Origin: Riptortus pedestris
Lineage: Eukaryota > Arthropoda > Insecta > Hemiptera > Alydidae
Reading direction: 5' to 3'
Length of the DNA stretch: 64,000 nucleotides
NCBI GenBank assembly: GCA_019009955.1
Contig: CM032232.1
Coordinates: 74,006,501-74,070,500 of the forward strand
Each line of letters begins with the position of its first letter. Within the stretch, counting starts at the first letter, position 1. Position numbers and translations under genes: made by a program. A model generated the notes under the pieces. It was not told where the DNA came from, made no database searches, and saw nothing but the letters and a program-made list of their open reading frames with translations. Below, piece by piece: positions 12,470 to 22,745 of this stretch.

Positions 12470-12545
12470 ATTAATGGCTGAGATCAGACAAATAATAGGG
12501 GGGGGGGGTTAAAGGGACAGAGAAATAAGAAATTCAAAAAAAAAA
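12470..12545 (-). mobile_element. HINE/DINE-like fragment flanking the satellite
   Basis: AATGGCTGAGATCAGAC followed by a G-run, TTAAAGGGACAG and GAAATTCAAAA matches the minus-strand middle block (AACGGCTGAAATCAGACC...GGTTTAGAGGGGAGG). It runs directly into the tandem array in the same orientation, which suggests the array grew inside this copy. Confidence 0.5.
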
Positions 12546-12565
12546 ATCGTCTTTATTACGAGTCT

Positions 12566-14194
12566 GACTGATGGCAGTAGTGGGTCATGTGACCATTAGG
12601 TGGGAAATCTGCTTAGTTTACGAAGCCTATGCATAGCGCACTTTATTCATTTGAAACATCAATAACAAATATCTGCATTCTGATTGATGGCAGTAGTGGG
12701 TCACCTGACCATTAGGTGGGAAATCTGCTTAGTTTACGAAGCCTATGCATAGCGCACTTTATTCATTTGAAACATCAATAACAAATATCTGCATTCTGAT
12801 TGATGGCAGTAGTGGGTCACCTGACCATTAGGTGGGAAATCTGGTTAGTTTACGAAGCCTATGCATAGCGCACTTTATTCATTTGAAACATCAATAACAA
12901 ATATCTGCATTCTGATTGATGGCAGTAGTGGGTCACCTGACCATTAGGTGGGAAATCTGGTTAGTTTACGAAGCCTATGCATAGCGCACTTTATTCATTT
13001 GAAACATCAATAACAAATATCTGCATTCTGATTGATGGCAGTAGTGGGTCACCTGACCATTAGGTGGGAAATCTGGTTAGTTTACGAAGCCTATGCATAG
13101 CGCACTTTATTCATTTGAAACATCAATAACAAATATCTGCATTCTGATTGATGGCAGTAGTGGGTCACCTGACCATTAGGTGGGAAATCTGCTTAGTTTA
13201 CGAAGCCTATGCATAGCGCACTTTATTCATTTGAAACATCAATAACAAATATCTGCATTCTGATTGATGGCAGTAGTGGGTCATGTGACCATTAGGTGGG
13301 AAATCTGCTTAGTTTACGAAGCCTATGCATAGCGCACTTTATTCATTTGAAACATCAATAACAAATATCTGCATTCTGATTGATGGCAGTAGTGGGTCAC
13401 CTGACCATTAGGTGGGAAATCTGCTTAGTTTACGAAGCCTATGCATAGCGCACTTTATTCATTTGAAACATCAATAACAAATATCTGCATTCTGATTGAT
13501 GGCAGTAGTGGGTCACCTGACCATTAGGTGGGAAATCTGGTTAGTTTACGAAGCCTATGCATAGCGCACTTTATTCATTTGAAACATCAATAACAAATAT
13601 CTGCATTCTGATTGATGGCAGTAGTGGGTCATGTGACCATTAGGTGGGAAATCTGGTTAGTTTACGAAGCCTATGCATAGCGCACTTTATTCATTTGAAA
13701 CATCAATAACAAATATCTGCATTCTGATTGATGGCAGTAGTGGGTCACCTGACCATTAGGTGGGAAATCTGGTTAGTTTACGAAGCCTATGCATAGCGCA
13801 CTTTATTCATTTGAAACATCAATAACAAATATCTGCATTCTGATTGATGGCAGTAGTGGGTCATGTGACCATTAGGTGGGAAATCTGCTTAGTTTACGAA
13901 GCCTATGCATAGCGCACTTTATTCATTTGAAACATCAATAACAAATATCTGCATTCTGATTGATGGCAGTAGTGGGTCACCTGACCATTAGGTGGGAAAT
14001 CTGGTTAGTTTACGAAGCCTATGCATAGCGCACTTTATTCATTTGAAACATCAATAACAAATATCTGCATTCTGATTGATGGCAGTAGTGGGTCATGTGA
14101 CCATTAGGTGGGAAATCTGGTTAGTTTACGAAGCCTATGCATAGCGCACTTTATTCATTTGAAACATCAATAACAAATATCTGCAATCTGATTG
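12566..14194. repeat. 116-bp satellite, 14 nearly identical monomers, derived from the HINE 5' end
   Basis: The phrase GATGGCAGTAGTGGGTCA recurs at 12570, 12686, 12802, 12918, 13034, 13150, 13266, 13382, 13498, 13614, 13730, 13846, 13962 and 14078, exactly 116 bases apart. Monomers differ almost only at two places: GTCATGTGACC versus GTCACCTGACC, and ATCTGCTTAG versus ATCTGGTTAG. Each monomer contains GGTGGGAAATCTGCTTAGTT then TACGAAGCC...GCGCACTTT, which is the reverse complement of the family 5' end. It also contains AATATCTGCATTCTGA, which resembles the element's internal ATATTTGCATTTTTCAG. There is no open frame through the array. The uniform spacing and low divergence indicate recent amplification or ongoing homogenisation. 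Confidence 0.95.
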
Positions 14195-15175
14195 CAAATG
14201 ATATATTGAAAAGTCAGTTGACAATGAAAAGAAAATCAAGATACAAATTGAAATTACATATAGTAAAAAGGGGAAAAGAGAAAAAAATTTAATTCTCACA
14301 TTAGAGACTATCATTGACTTGAAAAAAACTGTGGGATTTTGTATAATAGGTAGTTTTTAATAGTTCAAAGGTCTTTTTTTAAAATAAATTTGATTTTTCT
14401 TTTTTATATATGTAACATTATAATAGATGAAATTGCTAATTTCATCTATTATAATTACACAGGCTTTTTTGATGTCGTTTTTATTTTTTTCAAAATGCAG
14501 TAAACTCGAAACAATCGTAGATTAGAACCTTTAATTTGTTTTTCAATACTGTTTATGAGTATTAGTTAAACGTTACATATAATTATTATTTTATCATTTT
14601 ATCCATCGTTTATGTACTGAGAGGAATTAATAGATAAGAATAGTAGAAACAGAGCACTTCGCTTGACGTTCTTTATGGTAGTTGGTTAACACCATCGGTT
14701 ATATTTTATTCATTGCTACTTGGACTCAAATAAAATATTTTGAAGCAAATAATAAGAAAATCTGATCCCATTTAGGATATTCTTGCGAAGCGAATTTAGC
14801 ACGGCAATCGATTCATCTTTTCACAGCTCCAAGACCTTTCCGCTGAGGATTGAACATTTGATATTAATTTCGCTATATTTGGGTTGATTCTATGAGAGCT
14901 ATTCCCAAGATATGTGTAGTGTATTAGTGGTGGCTTATGACGGGGGCGTGGGACAAGGGTTCTTATACAACCTTATGTTGTATAACACACCGGCCTAACT
15001 TTCTGGCTTGGAACTTGACACAGTTTACGCTTCATATCATACTCTCTTTCTGACATTATTCATTTTTTCTTTATCACACCGTGTTGGAAATTTTCATACC
15101 TTTCTTTGTGTTTATATGGAATACCACATTCCATGGGATAGTGCTACAAAATGATAGTTGTATGGTTTAATTACC
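14195..15175. other. AT-rich flank of satellite, no gene
   Basis: No open frame or family repeat was recognised apart from the perfect hairpin at 14417-14455, which is listed separately. Confidence 0.45.
14417..14455. repeat. Perfect 18-bp-arm hairpin
   Basis: ATTATAATAGATGAAATT and its exact reverse complement AATTTCATCTATTATAAT are separated by only GCT. It could be a cruciform, a palindromic remnant of a MITE or a small-RNA precursor. Arm length is below that of a typical miRNA precursor. Confidence 0.85.
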
Positions 15176-15311
15176 GGATTTCCTTTAATAGGAAAATAGT
15201 TACTGAGATGGTACTCATGACGTGCTTTTCGAATTATTTTCTCAAAAGCATATCGATCTTATCTATGAAATGTGGAAACTGATTCCGTCAAAATTTTATA
15301 TATATATATAT
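15176..15311 (-). mobile_element. HINE/DINE-like 3' terminal block
   Basis: GGATTTCCTTTAATAGGAAA is a decayed form of the 3' palindrome. It is followed by ACTGAGATGGTACTCATGACG and TATCGATCTTATCTATGAAATG, then a short (TA)n, matching the minus-strand 3' third of the family. Confidence 0.6.
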
Positions 15312-15545
15312 TTGAATGGACAATTTAGCAAAGGTAGATGATCAATAGTTTAAAAAGATTGGTTCAATAACATTTTTTGATGTGTATCATAATAACGGAG
15401 ATATTTTGAATTTTCGAATTTCCTCCTATTCATACTCTCTCAAAACACCCCTTATTCCTTGTTCAATTTCAGCCATTAACGACTGTGAACTTAAGTGTTG
15501 CCTGAATCTGTTAAATATTGAGTATGGAATAGATCTAATAAACAT
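15312..15545 (+). mobile_element. HINE/DINE-like middle block
   Basis: ATCATAATAACGGAGATATT, TTGAATTTTCGAA and AATTTCAGCCATTAACGACT match the plus-strand middle block. It abuts the minus-strand fragment on its left in a head-to-head arrangement through the (TA)n tract. Confidence 0.6.
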
Positions 15546-15654
15546 TTATCAGCGTACTTGAATGTACCTCACGCTGTAAAATTTCAATGAAAAAATATTT
15601 CGTTTTTTACTTCGAATAATGTGGTTCATATCCACTTATTGGCAGTGTGGCATG

Positions 15655-16103
15655 AGTATAAGTGGGGATTTACTGAATGCTGAAAATTAAAAAAATACAA
15701 ATATCTTGGTTAATATTCAAGATAGAGAAAAAATGTATATACTATTATTTATAGGAAATTATGTTTAAAATAAAGTTGATCCTATTTAATTTTCGGACCC
15801 GACGTATAATAACAGAGATATTTTGAATTTTGGAAGTCCCATCATCCCATCTCATTGCTTGACCGATTTCAGCCATTAACATGATATTTAGTTTTATATA
15901 AAATATTTAAATTAGGAGTTGATAACGAATGCAGAACAATTACCACCGCTTGAACGGAAACAAACAAACACACACACAATTTTGATAGACCTCATTTTCG
16001 TCATCTACTAGGTAGGATCGACGGACATTCGAAGAATTGTTTCGAAAATCGCGTCACGAGTGCAACCTCAATAAATGACTCCCTTTAGGGAAATCTGCTG
16101 ATA
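15655..16103 (+). mobile_element. HINE/DINE-like element, 5'-truncated copy
   Basis: GTGGGGATTTACTGAATGC begins the shared sequence. It continues through AATATCTTGGTTAATATTCA, CGTATAATAACAGAGATATT and GATTTCAGCCATTAAC, then a (CA)n tract where other copies have (TA)n, then CATTTTCGTCATCTACTAGG. It ends in the decayed palindrome CTCCCTTTAGGGAAATCTGCTGA. Confidence 0.7.
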
Positions 16104-19100
16104 CACATACTAGAGACATGTGGATCACCACTAACTATTCAAGGACAATAGATTTTAATTCAGATATTATCTTAATAATATTAATATTCTTTTTGATATT
16201 TTCCCATTCAGCTTTAAGCTGTTAATTAACAATTATCGCCCCTCTGGCAATTACGATGGGCATCACATATGGAGGGTTTGACACCAAGGCAAAAATGTTT
16301 CGTTTCAGTGGGCAGTTGCTATGCCTTTAGCTCTAAGGTAAACTGAGATAGTCGTTTGACACAAGGCAGGCGTGACACATTTCTCTTTCTAATTAAATAT
16401 AGTTAAATTGATAAATTAATTAATGGCTGGGTGGTTTGTTAAAAATCAATATAGATGTGTTTACGCTTGGTAAGGGTATCGTACATTTAACCATTCATTG
16501 ACAATTATTGTCTCTCTTCAATATATCGACCCGCGGCTTAAGGGGTTTAGCATGGGGAGAAATATTTTTCCTACAGATAAGTAGTTATGTCAGTAAGTCA
16601 AAAGAGTACTGGACCGTGTACCTGAGTTCGATTCCCTTCAGGAGCGAAAAATATTTCTCTCAAATTAAAAATAATTCAATTATTATCTCTTCTTTGTGAG
16701 AAAAGGTATGGATTAATGAACAATATATTGAAAAATACACGAATGCCCAATAAATATCCAAAATAAAACTGAAGGTAAAGATTTGCCATTACTCTTAAAT
16801 AGCACTAAGAGACAAATACTTACATTTAACTCGTTGGAAGTCACGTGTTCTCCATTTCAATATGGTGGAGCAATATTCAATGCCAATGAGGTGGATTTCT
16901 GGGAACAGAACTTTACGGAAATAACGGTTAAAAGCCGAAGTCATGGTTATTCCTTCTGACAAGTAGAAATGTATAAAATAGAAAACATATTGAATCCCAG
17001 AGAGAAAAAAAGTACTTCGATGGGTTGTCAATGTTAAGAAATAATTTTGAACAATTTTTAATAGTTATAATTTTTCTTACTGAGTTTTGAATGGTGAAAA
17101 TAAAAGTGTAATCGGCTACCAGAGTCACACATCTCAGTTGTGATGATCAAATCTTTAATACTGAATAATTTTTTGCATGTTTCGTGACAACATAAAGCAA
17201 ATGCAAGATGTGTTGCTAGATTAGACACGACATGCACTCTCAATGTTTAAATCGCTTGTGACATCTTGCTCTAGGCAATCAAGTTGTTAGAACCTTGATA
17301 AGAAAATTGACTAAAGGCTTTCTTCTACTGCCAACAAGCTGTTACACCCTACATTTATTATTTGTTAATATTAGAAGATAAATTCATCCTTCATGAATGT
17401 TTTTATTATTATTAATTTCCAGTAAGACAGGGCAATAACCTGCAGTTAAGTATGATAAAAGTGGAGGCAAAATGTTTCATTAGCTATTGAGAATCGCGGC
17501 GGGTTAGGACCCAACAGTCATCGGTGTGGAATTTAATGTGTTTTAAAAAATAAATCAAATGAGACCAGAACTTTAAGCGAAACACGTAAAGAAGACTTCA
17601 GGTCTCCAAAGAAGTCGGAATTCGAGTAATAATAACGATTATTGGAGTGTAGCATTTAAATGCACTATAAGCACGAAATTTTGAAACACGATTATTTATG
17701 ATACTTAAATATCCATTGAGAACAAGTTCCTTTTGAAGGACGAATCCACGTTTCATCTTCATTGATGAAACCTGTTCACCTTTAGCCGTCCTGATTTCGA
17801 GCGTCATGGCCTACTGGTATCTTCCAGACTTTCCAGAATCTGTGACATATCCCATCGAAATACATTGCAACACAATATAGTGCACCTCTTAGTAATACCT
17901 TTATTCCCCCCTAAAAATGATAGATGGAGATGTATGTTCTGAGCTGGACCGTAGATGTTCTGATTTGCACTTTCAGCTCTTTTGAAATCAGTTTCAGAAT
18001 TGCCTATTCCCTTGAAACTTTAATGTAAAGCAATTTCTTAGTAATTTCAGGCCTTTCGTTTTTGATTTTATTACTTTTGAACGATTTTCAAAAAAAAAAT
18101 GTGTATTAATAAAATTAGTAAAACAACAAAATGTGTATTAAAATTAGTACTGCAGCTCATCTCTTCACATTTTTTCACTACGTTTTTTTTTCTCTTTTTT
18201 TTTTTCTCTTTATAGTAACCATATGAGGAGTTATTTATTTGAATACATGATCCATTGCCACATGGCATATTACATGTATGATTATGTTTAAATACATTTT
18301 TATTTTATAATATATACATGTTAATCAACTATCTACTCAAATATAATATTAAAAAAATTATAATAAAATAAAATATTAAAATAAGTAAGATAATTACAAA
18401 TAAAATTAATAAATGAAAAAAAAGAAAAGAAAATAAGAACCAAAAAAACAAACATATCAATTAAAGTTAACCTCAACCGATGTTTGATTTGCGAGTCTAG
18501 GTAAGGTTAATATATTGAATTATAATTCCCATTCCTAACGATGAACTTTACATTCTAATGTATTTTTGCTACATCCATATCTATACTTTTGATAAACTTT
18601 ATAAGTTCTTTATTATATTTGTTAAATATAATAACAATTTAAATACGTTGAAAAGGTCTATTTAGCATTTGACGATTATAAGCAAAACCATTAATATTTG
18701 TTTAACCTCTAAGACATTCGTTAATGGATTTTTTCTTGATGAATAGATATACCAATTGCATCCTGGCCGAATAATGTTATTCAACCCAATTATACAACAT
18801 TCCCTTGTAGCTTAACCTTCGTCAAGATCATTTCTAGTCCTTAGTCAGCGTGAAAAGGCTGAATTCTCTAGGTTGTTTTTTTATTCTAACTCTTGTCCCG
18901 AGTCAGTCCAGTACGGCCTAGGAAGTGAAGTATGTCTAACAATTTAGGCCTCTGGTGAATCCTCTTTTCGATGTTGAGCACTATTTGTTGATGTATATGA
19001 ACTTAAAAGGTTTTCTGCGGCAATAATATGGAAACTATTTAGTGCCCTTGTATATCGCTCTTCTCTCGTGGACTTCTCCGAATGTTAGGACTTTGATGGA

Positions 19101-19830
19101 ACAGTTACATGGCGCTGGCTTTCAACACTTAAATACCCATTCACTACATCACCCGATATTCTGTGTTTGGCTTTCTCGTGATTCAACTTTACGATTAACG
19201 GAACCACTGACGTCATGCTATGTTCTATACTTATGGGTAAGACGTCTTGATTTTAAAAAAAATCGTGTTTTTGTAGTCATATTTATCCCAATTTTTTGCA
19301 ATATTTGATAATCACTATTTTGTGTGTGTGCATTCGTAGGCGCATGAGTATGTGTGTATGTATCGAGTAATGTTGTAATCATGCATAATTAACGGCACAT
19401 ATTTCGGACATAAACAAAATTGATGATTTTTGTATGAAGATGCCTTATTTTTGGTCCAAATAATGTTTATTTAACGATTATTTATTAATAGTGTATGTTA
19501 AAGCAATGTGTACTAAATGTTTATTTATTAATAGTGTAACACAAATTTAATTTCCGTATATTAATGGATTGCTAATCGTATACAAATATTCGAAAAGAAG
19601 AGTGTCTCTAATAATATAGCAGTTGTCCTTGGGGATGACCCCATTGAGCTAGATAAATTATTTAATTTTATGAAAATTACAAGTTTGTATAGAGTAATTT
19701 AAGTCTACATACGGCATAAAATGTGATGTATATAATAAATGTAAATAGGAATATATTAGTGTAAGTTAATGTATGTATCAGGGCGAAAAAAATATAGTGA
19801 AAAATATATATTTAAATTATTATTTTTTTA
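16104..19830. other. AT-rich DNA with one tRNA-like repeat; no gene
   Basis: The interval contains the tRNA-like fragment near 16540-16690, listed separately, and several short open frames without domains. A frame at 19042-19308 ends near TATGG|GTAAGAC, which resembles a splice donor, but no acceptor or recognisable protein supports it. The stretch at about 18280-18450 is extremely A+T rich. Confidence 0.35.
16540..16690 (+). mobile_element. Possible second tRNA-derived SINE family
   Basis: CTGAGTTCGATTCCCTTCAG (about 16623-16642) is a good tRNA T-arm and B box, with paired CTGA/TCAG flanks, and is preceded by an A-box-like TTTAGCATGGGG. No cloverleaf with a proper anticodon arm and acceptor stem could be drawn, so it is called SINE-like rather than a tRNA gene. 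An open frame across 16508-16699 is considered incidental. Confidence 0.35.
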
Positions 19831-20032
19831 ACTTCCACTTTTTTCAACGAAGGCTAACTGGGACGGGATCTCTACCCTTTTTTAGTCAGGGTGAGTCTAA
19901 GAGATTTACCTCATGAATTGTGTCATTAGATATATTCCTATTGCTCAGGCGGAAATCGAACTCGCCACTCTAGGTTTACCATGTGAGATTAAAGTCAACG
20001 CTTTAACACACAAGGCTAATCTGAGCCTCTAT
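19831..20032 (-). mobile_element. tRNA-derived SINE
   Basis: Minus-strand reading gives GAGGCTCAGATTAGCCTTG, AAAGCGTTGAC, CATGGTAAACCTAGAGTGGCG, box B GAGTTCGATTTCCGCCTGAG, then AATATATCTAATGACACAAT, CCCTGACTAAAAAAGGGTAG and GTCCCAGTTAGCCTTCG. This parallels the copy at 20472-20697 along its full length. It lies only about 440 bases from that copy, in inverted orientation. Confidence 0.8.
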
Positions 20033-20471
20033 TTAAATTTAAAAAAAACAATACAAAAAAAGTAATGGAAAAACATATTTAAATTTTAAAAAAGTAGTGA
20101 AAAAAGAAGAAAAATATATATTTAAATTAAAAAAAAAATGTTCCCACTCTATTTAATAAAATAAGACTAACTAAGAATATATGTAAGAATTGCCAGATGG
20201 CAAATAAATCAAAATTAAAACGCAGGTTAAATTTTAAATAACGATATAAATGAGGTTATAACAATATTAACAATTTACATAAACAGAACTTACTCACATA
20301 ATGCCGGTAATTATCCAAAACGGGAGTTATAGATATTACCTGGCGATGATAACCTAGTAGTTGTTCGTCCAAAAACCTTAAAAAACAAACAAACATGTAT
20401 TTCAAAGAGGCCTGGCAGCCTGGGCTACCAATAACCCAGGAGCGAAACTTAGTTCATATCCCCATTTATAT

Positions 20472-20697
20472 GGGGCTCAGGTTAGCCATGCGAGTTAAAG
20501 CGTTGACCTTTATCTCACATGGTAAACCTAGTGTGGCGAGTTCGATTCTCGCCTGGGCAAAGGAAATTATTTAGTGACGAAATTCATTAAATAACGTCCT
20601 AAAATCCCACCCTGGCTAGAAAAGGGTGGTAACCTGTAGATAACCCGTCCCGATTAGCCAAAGTTGCAAAAAGTGGACGTTAATAAATAAATAAATA
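20472..20697 (+). mobile_element. tRNA-derived SINE, best copy
   Basis: The head GGGGCTCAGGTTAGCCATGC (A-box region) and GGCGAGTTCGATTCTCGCC (B box about 20538-20550, within a short stem) are a tRNA-like Pol III promoter. The body contains AGTGACGAAATTCATTAAATA, CCCACCCTGGCTAGAAAAGG and ACCTGTAGATAACCCGTCCC. The tail is TAATAAATAAATAAATA. The body is shared with copies at 6404, 19831, 45985, 49730 and 63820. The TAAA-type tail resembles that of the LINE 3' end at 41219-41240. Confidence 0.85.
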
Positions 20698-20911
20698 TCT
20701 TGAATGGTTTTTAAAATAATCTTGTTTTAACTATGAGATTTAAATATATTTGAAATTTGGGGTGTTTGTCGGATTGTATTGGCATATGTTAACTTTAGAT
20801 TCCGCACAGTTTTTGTATTTAAATTATTGAGGAACATTCAACGAGTATTTATAATTATGGTTACAGGCACACATAAATTTAGGTCTCATATGAGGACGAA
20901 GAGGGTTTTGA

Positions 20912-21171
20912 AATACGGGGTATTTCAAAAAGGTTCATTCTTTTTGAAAGACCCTGTATAAAAAATGAACCGATTTCATTAAGCTATATCTTATTAACAG
21001 ACAATAATACAATATTGGCTTAAAGACACATGTATTTAACCGGTGTTGAAGATTTATGGTATCATCATCATCATCATGTTCCATTTCCACAACATGTTCT
21101 GCTGCGATGCTGGTGTAAAGCACCATAAAAAGCTTTGAAATAAGTTCATTCTTTTTGAATGACCCTGTATT
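20912..21171. mobile_element. Mariner-like terminal motifs (decayed TA-flanked element)
   Basis: ATACGGGGTATTTCAAAAAG (20912 onward) is a near-complement of CTTTTTGAAAGACCCTGTAT (20940-20959), only 7 bases away. A second right-end motif, CTTTTTGAATGACCCTGTAT, lies at about 21151-21170. TA-flanked CAGGGTxxTTCAAAAAG termini are typical of Tc1/mariner-related elements. The 190 bp between right-end motifs has no transposase and contains an (ATC)n run. The minus-strand open frame at 20935-21126 spans the repeat and is not a gene. Confidence 0.45.
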
Positions 21172-21207
21172 ATTTAAGCTAACGATGTCAAAAATGCGGC
21201 CTGGATT

Positions 21208-21336
21208 TTAGCAGATTTCCCTTAAGGGAAATCAGCTATTGAGGTTGTACTCATGACGGAATGTTTGATTTTTTTTTTCAAATGTCCATCGATCCTACCT
21301 AGGAGATGACGAAAATGAGGTCCGTTCAAAACCTTG

Positions 21337-21413
<77 letters not shown>

Positions 21414-22182
21414 CTGTTACCGCTCTAGCGGTCGCAATTTTTATTTAATCCTTACCAAACTTCATATTTAAGCGTTTTATGTAAAAAGAAAGATCAAGTT
21501 TGTTAACGGCTGAAATCGGACCAGTGGGAGGGGGGTTTAGAGGGGAGGATTTTCGAAAATTGGAAATATCTCCGTTACTATACGTCGGATTGAAAAATTA
21601 TACAGAATTAATCTTATTAAAAATTAAATTTACTATAAATATTGTTCTATGCATTTATTCTCTATCTTGAATATTAACCGAGATATTTGCATTTTTCAGT
21701 TTTCACCAAACCGCCACTTCTACTCATGTTACGTAAACAATACTCTGATACATAATAAATCACATTATTGGAAGTTTAAATACCAAAAATTGTATTCAAG
21801 AGACCTTTATTATACGAGATACATGCAAATATGTACTGGTGACTCCCCCCCCCATCTTAAAGTTTTGGACTACTAAAATTTTATGGATTGAGATAACAAT
21901 TATTCTGACTCATTATTAATTACAGTACTAGATATAGTAAATAGTTCTCAATAAAATTAATGTGTTATATTTTGATATATTTCAGTAATTGTTTTTCTTT
22001 CCGGTGTTTACATTTCTAACCTAACGCTTCCTGTCGGCAGGCTATTGAAATTGGATGAAACATTTCTTATTTCCGTTTGTATTTATTCACGGTGTTGTGA
22101 TAGCAGTATGTATATTTATCTATTACTAAACTTCACGATGGAAATCTGCTTAGTTTTCGCAGCCCTTGCGTGACGGACTTTT
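21208..22182 (-). mobile_element. HINE/DINE-like element, 3' unit of a tandem dimer
   Basis: On the minus strand this copy ends in the intact palindrome GATTTCCCTTAAGGGAAATC (21214-21233) with AGCTAAAA... beyond it. It carries the long (TA)n at 21337-21409, the GCGACCGCTAGAGCGGTAAC block and the middle block. Its 5' end CCGTCACGCAAGGGCTGCGA lies near 22160. It is longer than the other copies because of additional sequence at about 21700-22135. Its 5' end abuts the next copy without intervening DNA. Confidence 0.75.
21337..21409. repeat. (TA)n microsatellite inside HINE copy
   Basis: More than 30 TA units with one early interruption sit at the family's microsatellite position. This is the longest of the internal tracts. 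Confidence 0.95.
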
Positions 22183-22745
22183 TTTCTTCAAATGTCCATC
22201 GATCCTACCTAGGAGATGACGAAAATGAGGTCAGTTCAAAACTATATATATATATATCTATATATATATATATCAATCTATCTATCTATCTATATATTTG
22301 TCTGTTACCGCTCTAGGGGTCGCAATTTGTTAAATTTCTTTGATCGTTACCAAACTCGATATTTAGTCGTTTTATGTAAAAAGAAAGATCAAGTTCGTTA
22401 ACGGCTGAAATCAGACCAGTGGGAGGGGGGGTTTAGAGGGGAGGAGTTTTGAAAATTCGAAATATCTCCGTTACTATACGTCGGATCGAAAAATTGTACA
22501 GACTCGATCGTATTGCAAATTAAATTTACTATAAATATTGTTATATACATTTATTCTCTATCTTGAATATTAACCGAGATATTTGCATTTTTATTAAATC
22601 TGGGCGGCTAACGGATGGGTGACTTTCCCGCCAAAAGCTAGTTCGGCCGTTTCCTTAACTGCTCGACTCTCGTGAAAATTCTCTATTGTAAAACTTCACG
22701 TGGGAAATCTGCTTAGCTTACGCAGCCCCTGCGTGACGGACTTTT
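22183..22745 (-). mobile_element. HINE/DINE-like element, 5' unit of a tandem dimer
   Basis: It joins the previous copy head-to-tail at about 22182. It lacks the 3' palindrome and starts at the block CTTCAAATGTCCATCGATCC. It then has (TA)n with TATC units, GCGACCCCTAGAGCGGTAAC, the middle block and TTGGCGGGAAAG. Its complete 5' end AGTCCGTCACGCAGGGGC lies at about 22725-22743. It shares the 'tttggcgggaaag' 5' region with the copies at 429 and 55018. Confidence 0.75.

Noticed and set aside
12566..14194. Regular 116-bp repeats as a possible CRISPR array
   Set aside because: There are no unique spacers; the whole unit is repeated, the context is eukaryotic and no cas-like gene exists.
19042..19308. 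Frame ending near a GTAAG donor-like site
   Set aside because: No acceptor, no domain, and the frame runs past the would-be donor, so evidence is insufficient for an exon call.
20472..20560. Possible functional tRNA gene at the SINE head
   Set aside because: The B box is good, but no acceptor stem or anticodon arm forms, and the same head recurs with a shared non-tRNA body.
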